Below, piece by piece: positions 13,126-25,900 of a DNA stretch of 64,000 nucleotides (positions within the stretch are counted from its first letter, which is position 1; every line of letters starts with the position of its first letter). The stretch covers positions 34,983,554 through 35,047,553 of the forward strand of contig OX485803.1 of the NCBI GenBank assembly GCA_950295325.1, read 5' to 3'. Position numbers and translations under genes: made by a program. Below the pieces are notes generated by a model, which was not told the origin of the DNA, made no database searches, and was given only the letters and a program-made list of their open reading frames with translations. The stretch comes from Polytrichum commune (lineage: Eukaryota > Streptophyta > Polytrichopsida > Polytrichales > Polytrichaceae).

Positions 13126-13564
13126 GATGATGTTGGAAAACACCCTGTGGTAAATAATTTTTCTACCATAGTAATTTCTATTGGGTGTCATGCGCATACA
13201 TGATGTGACGGCCAAAGGCCGCATCACATCTATTTGCAAATCCCTACCCAAGATTCATAGGTAGCTTGGGTGACCTCTTCCATTTCCCTTGCACAAACCA
13301 ATTGTAATGCAAAGAATGGTTTCGACATTCCACTTTGGATTGGAGAAAACCGTCTTTTCGACAAGATAACCTTTATTACAAAAAAAAATTTGAACCCAAT
13401 AGTCAGCCACAACACACTATTAAGGCCCTAAAATATCATTATATGTTTTCCAATTTGATTTTTTTCCCATTGGAAAAAGAAGATTTAGGGCTTCCGTTTT
13501 GAATTGTGAATTTCCCTCTCTTTAACAAAATACCTATTTACAAAAAGAGTTGGACCCTAAATAG

Positions 13565-14010
13565 TTCGCAAAAACCTTGAGTAGGCCTTCAAAGGCATTG
13601 GGAGAGTCATTTCCAAAGAAATTTAAAATTTAAAAAAATATTTGAATTTAACTTCAATGTAACCAAAATGTTGGAAAACACACTCTTAGCACCAAGAAGG
13701 TGTTATTCAAAATTTTGAGCATTTATTAGAAGTTGTGTGAAGACTTTGGGAGGTGGTGCAAACATTATTCCTTAAGAGTTTTGAAAAACTCAATAAAATT
13801 TGCAACCAAATTCAATATCTCCAAAATGCTAGAAAACACCCTCTTGGCGCCAAGAAGGTGTTTTTCAAAATTTTGAGCATTTTTTATAAGCCTTGAAAAG
13901 ACCTTGATAAGTGTTGGGAGCATCATTTCAAAAGAATTTTGAAAAACTTAGTAGAATTTGGAACTAACTTCAATGTGTCCAAAATGTTGCGAAATGCCCT
14001 CTTGTGTAAA
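13565..14010. repeat. 158-bp tandem repeat, about three copies
   Basis: The word CCAAAATG starts at 13663, 13821 and 13979, a period of exactly 158 bp. Each unit also holds AACACCCTCTTGGCGCCAAG-like and TTCAAAATTTTGAGCATTT-like sequence. The left edge is an older, diverged part-unit from about 13565. Unit length is in the usual range for plant satellites, but the array is very short. The related word TTGGAAAACACCCT also occurs at 13131. Confidence 0.8.
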
Positions 14011-14939
14011 GTGGATTTCAACGTGGTTTAGGGTTTAGACAATTAGACTGTCTATTTGAATTGAAATCTTTAACAACATCAAAATGTTTAACTTATTCAA
14101 AATTTTCACTCGAAAAAGAAGTTGGTTGTAGATAAAGTATTTGCTTACATGATAAGTAATATGCGAATTATGTAGCTCAAATATATCATTTTTTTTCTTG
14201 GAAAGGCCAAGTATAAATTAACCAAGAAAAGTAATGTGATATTGGTTGGTGCTTGAATGACTGTGTACTTACCTTGCAACGGCTACAACGCTTGATGATT
14301 TGCCGATACGAAGTAATGCCACTTGGCATCCTACATTCATTGGTCTATGTTTGCATTTGTCCTTGTTATTTATACTTGTCGAACTTGGAATGCATTGGTG
14401 TTTTAGTACTAGTGAGAAAGAGTGTTATTCCGTGTGTGCAAAAAGTCCCTCCCAAGACCAATTTAAAAACCTATGCACCATCATCTCGGCTTCCACTTCA
14501 AGAAAGAGTAGATAAGTTGTCTATAATGTCGGCATGAATGGGGTTTATTCGTCCATAATTGACCATGTATGCTTGCACGTGAGAAGGCTAATTTGAAGTG
14601 ACCATATGAGACATGGACTCGGTGTTTCCATTCTAAACACATGTCAAACCTCATACTACATTTAGATTGAATTGCACAATCAATGATGCAAAATCTTGCC
14701 CCTACTAAATTCAAAAAGAGACCTACTTATTTCATCTTTAAACACTTTGCCAAGTTCCACATTATTTGTGCAACTCTCTCCCTCTTTAGAGTGGATGATA
14801 TGGGATTATCTTTAACTTATTTGGGTGTCAAGGATGAAAGCCTTTTAGGTCATACAATAGGGAGCCATACCACAATGATTTGTGTTAAACGATTGCAAAG
14901 TAATGTATGCATGAGCTCAACCCAAATCAAGTTTTAAAA
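14011..14939. other. No recognisable feature
   Basis: AT-rich sequence. Overlapping short plus-strand frames at 14253-14537 and a minus-strand frame at 14481-14714 have no recognisable domain. Confidence 0.5.
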
Positions 14940-15297
14940 TTTTTAAGAGTTAACCCTTGAAGGTCCCAAAGGCCCATGAAGGGCCTCAAGAAAGTCATAT
15001 GGGGTGGTCTAAGGTACTTATTGATAATTTATGATGAAAATGTTGACAATCAGACCACCTAAAATCTATCCAATTTTCAATTGGATTTCTTCAATCAATT
15101 AAGTATATATGATAGGAATATTGAATTGGACTCGTATAAATGATTCTAATGATTCAAATATATACCATGTATATAATCATCAGTGTTGTCACATATGTCC
15201 AAGTAAACCTTTGTTCTCATCCACTTTCTTCATGTAGTAGATTGTGCCAAATGGAATTTCAATCTCATAGATCAAGTGACCTTGATTGTTACACGTA

Positions 15298-15885
15298 GGG
15301 GTTGTTTACACCATGGACCATGAAGTCGTCAAATGACCCTGTAAAATTTCTGATTGGATGTTGAACTCGTCCCCGAACCACTTCGGTTTACACCAAGAAG
15401 AAAAATGTCAAAGTTACCATGGAATTCTAGTTCTCCAAAAGACATATTTTAAGGTCTTAATTATCCACTAACATGGTCCAATAAGTTTTGAGGTGGGAGA
15501 GACAAAAGCGGTGCTTTGGTAGAAAATGGCAAGGGCCCATGGCAGAGAAATGGTGTTATGATAATCTTTTAGTTTTATTTCTATTTTTGAAAAGTGAAGA
15601 CAACTGAAGACAAGAGAAGACAAGAGAGTGGTCAAAGTTTCATTTTTTTCTTTCAAAATAACCATTTTTGGGCATATATATTTTTTAAATCAGCACATTC
15701 ATTTTTTGGTGCATGGTCATTCCTCTTGATCCACACGTAGTGAGGGGAAAGTAAATTGAGGTGCAAAGGCTTTGTAAATTGATTTTTAAAGACACCGGAT
15801 CATGGAAGTTGGACCATGGAATCAGACCATGGAAAAAGGCCATCTTCCATGGTGAGATGTCATGGTCCATGGTGTAAACCAGCCC
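15298..15885. mobile_element. Tourist-like (PIF/Harbinger) MITE, 588 bp
   Basis: The terminal inverted repeats read GGGGTTGTTTACACCATGGA on the left and, reverse-complemented, GGGCTGGTTTACACCATGGA on the right, continuing with CCATGA. Flanking trinucleotides are GTA (left) and TTA (right), one mismatch from the TWA target duplication of PIF/Harbinger elements. It interrupts a ~410-bp tandem repeat, and the uninterrupted sister unit near 16310 shows the approximate empty site. It is non-coding and related, in opposite orientation, to the element at 29870-31335. Confidence 0.75.
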
Positions 15886-16034
15886 TTATTAGAGGCTCGT
15901 ACATGCAAACCATAATAAGCACATCAACATTTTTGAGGTTTAACCCCTAAGCCTCTGAGAGGCCCAAGTTGGGCTTCTCAATGCCCATATATCCAAGTCA
16001 GCTTTGATTGTTATAATCCACTTTCTTCATGTGC

Positions 16035-16235
16035 AGTGTATAGGGATATTTTTGAGCACAATAGGTCAAAATCCTAGTGTTTCCAAGTCCAACCGGTTGC
16101 TTGTTGTGATATTTGATGTTTTCTTTATTAATTTGAAGTATAGTCCGTATATTCCTCTAAATGATGGGTAATTTTGCCAAAGTCTCGAACTTCAACCGGT
16201 TCATCTATAACTAGCGCTCCTTTCTTCCTATTCCT
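16035..16235. repeat. Dispersed repeat (CCTAGTGTTTCCAAGTCCAA family), copy 1
   Basis: Contains TCCTAGTGTTTCCAAGTCCA, then CAACCGGTT, then a CTTCAACCGGTTCATCTATA-like end. The same order is seen at 42.42-42.62 kb and 47.70-47.89 kb. Here it is inserted into the ~410-bp tandem array. Confidence 0.65.
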
Positions 16236-17190
16236 TTGTTTAATGTAGTAGATTGTGTTAATAGAATTTCACTCTCATAGACCAAAGTAAACCTTGAGTG
16301 TTGTATTAATGAGAGGCTCATACAAATTATCCATGCAACCTATAGAAAGTACATGAACGTCCTTAGGGTTTAACCCCCAAGCCTCCGAGAGGGCTCAATA
16401 CGGGCTTCTCAATGCACGAAAACATGTAGTTGAGCCACACATGTCCACTTGAAGTTTGTTGTGTCAGAGTGGGCCTCTCTAGAATTAAGTATTATTCAAA
16501 CACACTTTTTTAAATCGATTGAAGACCACAACGCAACTAAATACTTGGAGTGAAGCATGCAACTTGGATGCCCCTTTAATGCACACACATAACTTACTTG
16601 GTAGTTTGATTGTCATTGTCACACATGAGTATGTTCTTTATTTTCTGATTGCCACAAGACAATGAAGTAAATAAAATTAGAAACCTTTAAATACACAATT
16701 TGAGACTTAGTAAGACTTGTAGAATTTGTGTACATTATATCTGTTGGCCCTACATTAAGCCTTTTGGTCCTTTAATGGTCAAATCCTAAGTGTCTAAAGA
16801 GGCCCAATTCGGGCCATTTCAAGCACAATAGCGTGTATTTTGAGTTAAGTACTTCCATTTGTAGATCATCGCGTTAAAAGTGACCTTATTTAAAATCTAC
16901 ATCATTGTTCTAGTGCACTTTTCAAATCGAATGGATTCCTAAACACTATATATATATATATGTTAACACACGACTTGGGTGTCTTTGGACACAAAACATA
17001 TCTAGTGTTTTGATCATCAACATCACATGTGAGAATACTATTATTTTCTCCTTGTGAAAAGAGAATGCATCCATATGAAAAAAAACGTGTATGATTTTCA
17101 GACTCGGTGAGGCTTGTAGAATTGTATAAGGTCTGTGGGTGTCATTTGATTAAAAGTCTGAATTGCACCCCTAGATGTGATTATTGTGTG

Positions 17191-19890
17191 TGTAGGTGAG
17201 GATTAAAGAACAAGCACCATTAAGACACATGTTTAGAAGAGCTTGAACTACGCTTTACCAACTATCCACACCACCAACAAACATATGATCAAAGAAAAAA
17301 TCAGCACACATGCACTTCTCATAACCATAACTAAATCACGAAAGGCCCGATTCTCGATCCGATTTCGATCGATGCTTCATCGTAGATCCGCTAATCCAAC
17401 ACAAATTTTGGTTGTAGAAATCTAATGGGTAGAAATAGGAGGTCCGAATGACACCCATGTACCTTGGAGGCCGTACATTGAGCCCCTTCCTTGGTCCTTT
17501 CAAGGGTGGGAGCTACAGCAATTACAACGACAACAACTACCACGCCTGCCACCTTTACCTCCTGAGCCCAGCCCTGACTCCTCATGGAAGCTTTCCACGA
17601 CCCCTTGAAATCGAGAGCCAAATTAGGGCTTGCAAATCGGGAGCTTGGAATGTGACATGTGCATGGGCATGGCAGGCCCCATCTCCATCCTAGCTATGGC
17701 CATGGCAGGCCTTACACGTGATTAAGAAATAAATGAATGCAAATAACATCAATGTCTCTTGTACATTGATGTGAATGGGAGTCTGTTCTGCCTTATCTTG
17801 ATTATGTTTTTATCGAGTTTCAAGGTAGGGTTACTTTCTTCCTTATGAAAGGTGGGCTTTGTTGAATAACACGTGTTGCCACTGTAGAATGATTGACCAC
17901 CTGTTGGGGGTGGGTGGGTGGGTCCATGGGAGTTTCATAACACCACTGAGCAACTTTTTCCCTAAAGTAAGAGGTTGTGATTGGAATACTTTGATAAACT
18001 ATAGCTGCTTGTCCAAAAATATGTTGTTTAGAACCTACGTGTTGCCATAAATGAGGATTCCCATAATGAAAAGCGAGTTATGCTCATGTGGTACATGGTC
18101 CTGCGGAACACAACCAAGGAGATGTGTGATGTTCAATTGTTTGTTGTTGAATTTTTGTTTGTTTAGTATTCAATATGTGAGGTGTTTTATGACTATTCAT
18201 TGCATTTGTTTCATTAAGTCTATTTATCTCATTTGGAGGTAATTTGAGGTGTTCCAAAACTTGTATTGAGCGTTTGTGGATGGCACCTGTAATGCCCGCA
18301 ATATTGGTGATGAGTGAGTTGACTATTCATCCTTCCGTTCCTAATGTTTGGATGTTTGGGTTGTATTTATTGAGTATTTGTAGTGTTTGTGATAGGAAAT
18401 ATAATGTGGTTGTCAATGATTTCTATGAATTATATGATGTTTAATGGATTTGGTATAAGTGGCGATTGGTTGTCATTAGAGACACCTACCACACATAGAA
18501 TATCTAGTCTTTGCCTAGCTATACATGTGCATGATGTGTGTGTGGGGAGAAGGGGGGGGGGGTGCATGTGCATTTTAGTAACCTTACTCAATTTATTAAT
18601 GACCCATTGTTTGCCCCTTGATTTCCATCCTTCCCTTCCTCCTTCCAAGCCCCATCCCTTTCACAATCCACCCAATATCGCCCTTTATAATAATAGCCCA
18701 TGTGAGTAACTTGTCATTGTAACTTATAATTTTACCCTCCCCATTGTTCCATCTCCAACGTACTTGGTAAGGGCTTTAAAAAGGGTTGTGTCCCTTCACC
18801 GCCCCTATGTTAGTGGTACTACTAAGGTGAATGCACGGTGAGGTGGACCAATTTACATGTCACAATGCCTTGTTTTGTAAGCAGTGGTTCATTCTAGAAT
18901 TCATTCTTAGTAATACACACAACGATCTTGTTCATTGAAACTTGATGAAGGTAATAATTGTACTACCTTTGTACCTTTGTAATGTGTTTGTTTGATAAAA
19001 ACATAACAATGAAATGCCGGACTTTTAGATATCTAAATACAAAGTGTATTGTTCACAAAATTTTCATCCAAGGTCTTTGAAACGGTCCATTATAGTTTGC
19101 AAATGGTTGTAATGGATTTCAACCCCAACTTCAATTTCAATTATTTCACCTCAAGTGGAGAGAAATTCTTACTACTAAGGTAGAGGATTATACCATAATT
19201 AGATTGATGAAATTTTGAATTGTTGTTAGTAGAAGAAAGGGGATTCCTACACATCAAAGTCAAATCGTAAAAGATCTAAGAGTTCAATACTTTATTGGTA
19301 GATTATTTAAAATCATAGACAGCTCGATGTAAAGGTGGTGGGCACTTGGGAATTCATATATACCTATTGTGCAAGATTTTGAGGTGTTGGTCCTGAGTGG
19401 GGTGTTGATTTTAGCATCTTTTATTTTAAGTTCGTTTCTAGAGATTTTTTTACTTGTCAAGTTTGAAAATAATTGACAAACAATTAGTTGGTTGAAAACT
19501 ATTGTGTTGAATATTTGGGGAAAGAACAAACTCCTGCACCACATAGATGGCACTAGGTAGATGCATTGGAATACGAAAGCACCTAAAATTGGCGTAGTCA
19601 CAAATGTTAAGTGTGTTCATGCAAAACAATCTTTTTTGATTTCAGTGGGCTCACCCAAGAGAGCTCATCAAGCTATGTTTTTTAGGTCTCAGTTGCTTTG
19701 TGTGCTTGACTGGAATTGACATAAATTGGTTCAATTGTCAAAACTTTAACAATGAAAAAAGAAAACATTGTGCCAAATCTGAATCTATCGAATGGGTGAA
19801 AGTAGGTCTATCGCTCAACAAAATAATTTTTTGAACTGACATTATTTTTGTCAAATTTAAGTCATTTCATAATGTCCTCCAGTGTGCAAC
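17191..19890. other. Spacer with repeat fragments only
   Basis: No gene recognised. 17195-17290 contains ACACATGTTTAGAAGAG, a fragment of the abundant dispersed family best seen at 35.76-36.12 kb. 17460-17510 shares CGTACATTGAGCCCC with the ~410-bp family. An 11-base G run lies at 18552-18562. Frames at 18.2-18.7 kb are hydrophobic and random-looking. Confidence 0.5.
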
Positions 19891-19899
19891 ATGCTTACA

Positions 19900-20150
19900 A
19901 ACATACCATACTAAACATAAACCCTAGGATCCCAAATTTCAACCCATGGATGAATTCTAGTTAAAAATAATGGCCTACAATTTATACCTATCTACTTTGC
20001 TTGTAACGGGATAATCTACTTTCTATGGACCCTTCATTATTTGGAATTCCTTTATAGCTTTTATTCAAAATGAATTTTAATCCTCCCCATCTTATGTTGC
20101 ACATCATTTTTGAAATGCACTAAGTATCCCACCTGAAATCTTTAGTGCTC
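19900..20150 (+). repeat. Dispersed repeat, partner of 63.55-63.79 kb
   Basis: Shares ACCATACTAAACATA, CTAGGATCC, CCTTCATTATTTGGAATTCC and AAATGCACTAAGT in the same order and spacing with 63.55-63.79 kb, same orientation, about 43.6 kb apart. Divergence is moderate. Confidence 0.75.
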
Positions 20151-22290
20151 ACAAGGTTCAAATGACTACACGTTTTGAACGATATAATAAGGTCAACAAA
20201 ATTTACAAAATTCTCTATATTATTTTCATACTTTGGTGACACTTACAAATTTCAAACCAATCATGAAACCCCATATTTACGGCTTCTTGTAAGTTGACAC
20301 GTATTGAGGTTCCCATTTATATTTAAATAGGTTGCAATCCAATACCCAATATACTTGATTCAATGACCGTCACTATAGTTGGGTGGACTACAACGAATGA
20401 CATTAGCAATTGCTCAACAATCCTTGGAGTAAGCACATAAGTCCCAACCATTCAAGGTAGTGCCTTGACTATGACACACCATACAACAAGTCATATAAGC
20501 GTTAGTTTACACACATGACTAGTGACTATGACCATTGTCTTCTAAAATTTATGATTGGTTGAGAAACGAGTGGTGGTACCAATTTGTTTTACACAAGGTC
20601 ATCTAGCATAGAAGTGATCATAGACGAGCATGTTAAAAAATGGATGAGAAAGTGACATGAAAGTGAGATGGAATCCTACATGTTCATAAATGGATAATGT
20701 TTGGTGATCACCTGGATTTTGTGGCAAGAGGATCCAAATAGATGTCCTCGACATAATTATGGGCGACAATGTCATAAAAGAAACCATTCTATTTTTAAAT
20801 TTATTAAATTAACATGGATTTTTTGTTCGTTTCTATTTCTTTAATTTTCATTAGGAAGACTACTTCTGGGTCGAAGTCCACTTTACACTATAATGTGTGA
20901 CCAAGGCTTTTAAATTGCGACGTGAATTTCTCTTGGTTGTGATCTTCAGACCACTGACCATGACCACGATAAATCATAAATCCTTTTTTCTTGCGGTAAC
21001 TGGTCATATGTGTAAAATGGCCCTAAAGAAGAGGCACCGTCAATGTTTAGAGATTAGCAAGGCTTGCCAATACTACAAGTTGGAAGTGGGCAAACAACAT
21101 AAGATTACACAACTCCTTGGCTACAATTTGTGGGACCATGTATCACATGAGCATAATTCTCTTTTAATGTCAAGATTCCTTATATATAGGGAGCACCCAG
21201 TATGTGTATTGTGAACTTTTCAACAAGTGTTTGTTATGATCGAAAAAAATCAATCAGAGCCTTTAATTTTTTTTGAAAAGAGACCATCATCTAGCTACTT
21301 AGTAATGTTATGAAAAACATGCCCTACTCCACCAAATTCTACTTGGGTGTTGTTTGTGGCTCTGTCTCATCCTCCACTATCTCACCCTCATGCCGCATTA
21401 AGCCGAGTGAGAGGAAGATTGCAGAAGTTGCTACACCAAATATGATATGTAGTGTGACTTACTATTTGCATTTACATGGTGCTATGTTTTTCTACTATTG
21501 AAATCATTTTTTTACAAAATAAAGTTGTCAATGTTCTATAATGTCCAAACTACGAATTTAACATTTGTTGGTAAAATTTGAAATGTACAGTAAATATATT
21601 TTATCACTGCGTAATTCCAAATAGACTAAATATCATATTTAGTGCAGTGTTTTTAGCCTAGATGGCATTTGCAAAGCAGATCTCACATCTAATTTAGGTA
21701 AGGTTTTCAATTATATTGCAGAGCTCATTGGAAGGGTATGCCTTCTTGGAGTAGTCCCAGTGCCAAAGGCAGGCACTGCATTACTACAAGGATAACCGTA
21801 TTTGTTTAGGGTAGTGTTGGAGGGGCAAGTTCACATGGGTTCCAAGTCCCAAGTCCCAATTCAATAGAGGTCAATCCGTGCAATCTCAGCCATTGAGAGC
21901 ATGGAAGTTGGGGCTTCCCATATTACATGGGGTTCCAAGTCATCCGTTCCAAGTATGACATGGATGCCTACATGACAACATTTTTTGGAGGTGAGGCTTG
22001 GGACTTGTGTTAAGCTAGACCCAACTTGCAACAAAAGTCTTGAGATTTTTTGCATAAAATAATCAAGATATGAACCATACTTTTATATGTTCATGAGGCT
22101 CAAAAGTTGGGAGTTTGTCTCCATATTGGGACTTAGGACTTGGGAATTGTGACCCCATGTGCACATGCCCTAAAATAGATGTTATAGAGTGTGCTTTTCA
22201 TCAACTTTTATGATATATAACTATGAATATTACTATCACGATGGACGTCAGAGGAGCAATTCATACATACCAGCAATTGCCAAAAAGTTC
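20151..22290. other. No recognisable gene; one unclassified frame
   Basis: A 105-codon plus-strand frame at 20897-21214 is basic and Cys/His-containing, but I cannot assign it. Around 21520-21655 the words TTCTATAATGTC and TAATTCCAAATAG resemble the MITE at 27637-27829, and ATATTTAGTGCAGTG at 21636 resembles CACTA-like MITE ends. Confidence 0.4.
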
Positions 22291-22299
22291 AAGCTCAAC

Positions 22300-23310
22300 A
22301 TATCACCAAATGTTTGAGTGTTGTATTTCCCCTATGTGGTTGCGAGGAGGAAGTTAGTAAGTGCCTTTTATCATAATCCAATGGATTTACTGATGTGCCT
22401 CCATGCTTTACTCAAGGGTCCTTGGTGTTGTTTAATTGTAAACCAATCAAGACTAACCCCCTACCTTCTAGTTGTTTTTCACTTAGGGTTAAACATGGCC
22501 GCCTTGTACCTAAGCATGAGTTGGAGGTTAGAGTCTTCAAGGTCTATGGCCTTCACAATCCATTTGCATTAGACATTGGTCTTGATGGCCTCAGGATCCA
22601 CTTACCCAAGCCCATCACACCTATTTTCTTGCAACAACCCTTACGGCTCACCTTGGTGCGAGTCCATTACTCATTGCCATACCAAAGAACGAAGCACGAT
22701 TTTGAGAATCTTATTAAACCTCCCCATACCATAATAAAGAATGGGATGGTGGAAAACATAACATGGTTGCAACTGACCATTGTGCATGTCAAGGTGAAAT
22801 CATGGTGCTCCAATAAACTAAATTTGTAGAGTTTTTTCTGCAAAGAAATTGGCCCATGTCAAGATTATTAAGACTCAACCCAAAAGGAATGGTAGGATGT
22901 TTAGATACGTCCCCTTACACAACCCACTTCCAATCGTAACCCCAAGCCACACATGCTTGTGTATATGTTTGTTAAACGAATATGTCTAAGACTCTTCACA
23001 ATCAATCTCCATTCTTCTTGTTTCTCTAGAAATCTCAACAAGTCTCACCAACTCATCTACATATTGTTTGTTCCTCCTAACCACGACTTAAGAATCATCC
23101 GCACATTGGAATCACATTGTGCTTGTTTATGCCCAAAAGAACAACCCCTTTTAGCTTACCCTACGCCATGGATTTCTTGATGATACGAGTAAGAACCTCT
23201 CCCAAAATAAAAATAAAAGAAATGGGGCAAGTGGGCAACTGTAGCATGAATGTTTTGGCTATAGCTTGTTCCTACTAGTAACATGAAGTTAATTATTAGA
23301 AAATTGATTC
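22300..23310 (-). pseudogene. LINE reverse-transcriptase relic
   Basis: The minus strand encodes scattered hallmarks of a LINE-type reverse transcriptase, the enzyme that copies element RNA at a nicked target. At 23237-23223 it reads CPLAP, followed by a Phe/Leu-rich stretch, which is the QGCPLAP block. At 23105-23091 it reads CADDS in place of the YADDS catalytic box, with both Asp kept. The roughly 45-residue spacing between them suits the family. Further downstream, TIPFFIMVWGG (about 22740) and TRTKVSRKGCCKKIG (about 22650-22610) look like the region after the palm domain. Frames switch and stops intervene, so it is dead. The endonuclease half was not found. A 144-codon plus-strand frame at 22395-22829 is antisense to this relic. 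Confidence 0.7.
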
Positions 23311-25140
23311 TAAAGACATCCTAAAACTAAATGTATTGTAAATGAAAGGCTATAAGCGGTTGCCAGCGGGTGTCATCCTGCCGAAGAAGTCTGGCTATAA
23401 GGAGGGATGCTCTGATGAGATAGACAAATCATTTTGAATAAAGCACGAGTAAATTGAAATTGTATCGAAGCAATTGTGTTGAGTGATAAGAGGTCAAACT
23501 CAAGCCACTGGAATTCGTGAAGGTTATGGCCATGATAAAATTAGCCGCATAAGCAGCCGTGTGATCAAGAGAAATTGAGATGTTAGGACATGACCTTAAT
23601 TGCTCTGTGTTATTTGGCCATAGCGAGAGTCATGTGATACTTTAATAGGCTATAAGAGTAACAACTAAGATAAATTGGATATTAACCCAACATATTGCAA
23701 ACGAGTTAGAATATAATGGTGTAAGATTATCAGTTAAGATGTAGGCTAATAATAATCAATGAAGTTTATAGCATAAACCTAAGTAAAACAAGTAATATTT
23801 CCACAACATGATAAGGTGACTAAGTAGATCAACCATAAACAAAGAGAAATAAGTGCATAGAGAGAGAGAGAGAGAGAGAGAGGCACAAATTCACAATTAC
23901 CTTGAGAGCAGTATAAGTGAATGAGAACAATAATAAGTGAATGGGAGAACAATATAGGACCGATTGCTTAGCAAGGTTAGAGCAACTTGACCTTGTCATT
24001 TGGCTTTATGAAATTGCTTGTTGTCTGATTAATCTTAGGAGGTGATGTGATCACATATACAAATTTATGTACTATAAGGTGATGATTACATGTTTGAGAC
24101 ACCAAACTTTACCTTCATATGAAAATGGTGGCTACACTCTTTTGAGCATGTTTTGCTGAATCGTGAGTAAACTTAACTATAGCCTATTTTTCTTTGATTA
24201 CAATTCACATTTGCTAGATGTTTAATCAAACAACACACACATGAGAACACAAAGGTTAATTACAATAGAGAAAACCCAATTACAATATTATTGCTCCTGA
24301 AAAAGAGGATACAAGACTATTTGCCAAGCTTTTGAGCTTCACGATTGAGTTAAAGAATGAAATCAAAGCGATAGAAGTCCATACGCACCTAGGATGGAAA
24401 TCACACACAATAGAAGAAGCACAATCTCAGGGTGATCACACCTCCTTTCGTTTCATAACCACGTGCGATAATGGGGTATTTAATGGGAGGATATTTGTGC
24501 ACCTCTAAATATATTTTCCCTCCTTATTTCCAGATAAAAAACTACTTTGATTTTTTTTAGCACCCTATATCTATTTGTAATTGTTTAGAATAACAATTTA
24601 AAAGTGCATGAGGTGTATGCCTATGTTACACAATGATCTACAAGTTGATTAACATGCAAACAAATGACACTTAACATTAGTATGTTCAAGAATAGCTTCC
24701 ACTTGCTTACTGAAAGGCAAACATATGACACTTGCCATTAGATTACTCAATAATATCTTCCCCTTACATACTAAAACGCAAAACCAACGTCTCAAGTATC
24801 CCAATGTGCTACACTAAATGTCATAATCTAAATAATTTTTCACTTCAAAAATTTATTTATGGTGACGAATGACACAATATCATATTGGAAATTCGCCTTC
24901 GCCGACGTGGCACTTTGAGGCCTTTAGGCATCTAGTTTAGGTCCTTCGCAAACAGTGTACGTGACACTGAATACCATAAATGGCGTAGAATGGCAATGAT
25001 ATAAAAACCTCTTAATAAGGTTTCCCTTCGTGGCAAGTTGGCCATTGACTGACAAGTACAGTGCAGCTGCCTGCCATGTTGAAGGCCAGGTTGACCGTCA
25101 ATAACAAGGCTTCATAAACACAAGATCATTCAGCCTATAA
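23311..25140. other. Spacer with one GA microsatellite
   Basis: Nothing coding recognised. A dinucleotide AG run of about 12 units occupies 23858-23882. Confidence 0.5.
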
Positions 25141-25179
25141 CAAATTGACTACCAATATACCCTATCCTCCGTAATGTCA

Positions 25180-25900
25180 CCTTCTCTAATGTCACCCCCT
25201 CTCTAATACCCTAAAACCCTAGGGAACGGATGTGCTCAGTCACTTCAATCACATGTTCTGTATTGTCACATTTTCCTCTCATAATTCATGGATTTCGACA
25301 TTAAAATAATCCATCATAGAAATAAAACCACACACTCGTATGTACCACATTGTCATCATTGTCATTATTGTCATAATTGCAATATCAACTATCATGTTAT
25401 TTCATAATGCCACATGCTACACTAATTCTTTATTAATGCGCATCCATGTTACATTGCAAACGCCCTTTATACCACATGCACCTTGGTTGCCACATGCGTG
25501 ATATTAGGGAGGTTAGAGTGTATTTCTAGAATATGATAACGTTGAAGATACTACAACGTAATGAAAAATCATATTGATAATCTTAGGCATCATTGTGGTG
25601 TAAGGTACATGGACCTTAAACAATCAATTTTAGCTCTAAACCCTCTTGCATAATATGAAACTTGCAGTTAGTGCTAATCATTTGTAGTCATTTTTGCCAT
25701 AATTTTTGTGGCTTGTATGAATATTTTACTCATTGCCAAAGTGAGGATTCTCTTTCTTATTGAATGATCATATAGTCCCTTTCCCCCCCCCCCCTCCCAA
25801 ATATGTTGACTATTGAGCTTAGAACGGCTTTTTTTTTTAGCAAATAATCCAATCTCTTTTTGAAACATGTCTTTATGGTGTGCGTTGAAGATGAGTAACC
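25180..25900 (+). repeat. Dispersed repeat, long copy (partners 56.2-56.8 and 35.8-36.1 kb)
   Basis: The first part (25180-25560) matches 56.23-56.58 kb through CCTAGGGAA.GGATGT, ACATTGTCATCATTGT and GCATCCATGTTA. The second part (25640-25900) matches 35.77-36.02 kb and 56.59-56.67 kb through TATGAATAT and ACATGTCTTT. A 12-base C run at 25783-25794 lies inside. The order of the two parts is the same here and at 56 kb, so they form one repeat. Confidence 0.65.

Larger units (their letters stand above)
14940..17190 (+). repeat. Tandem array, unit about 410 bp, with nested insertions
   Basis: The landmark TTTAACCCCTAAGCCTCTGA, followed by GGGCTTCTCAATGC, recurs near 15940 and 16365, with diverged versions near 14947 and 16783. 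Other matched words are CTTGTAGAATT (16715, 17113) and AAATCGA (16511, 16925). Correcting for a 588-bp MITE and a roughly 200-bp insertion gives a unit near 410 bp. An inverted diverged copy lies at about 39.7-40.2 kb. Confidence 0.65.

Noticed and set aside
22395..22829. 144-codon plus-strand frame as a gene
   Set aside because: It is antisense to the LINE reverse-transcriptase relic.
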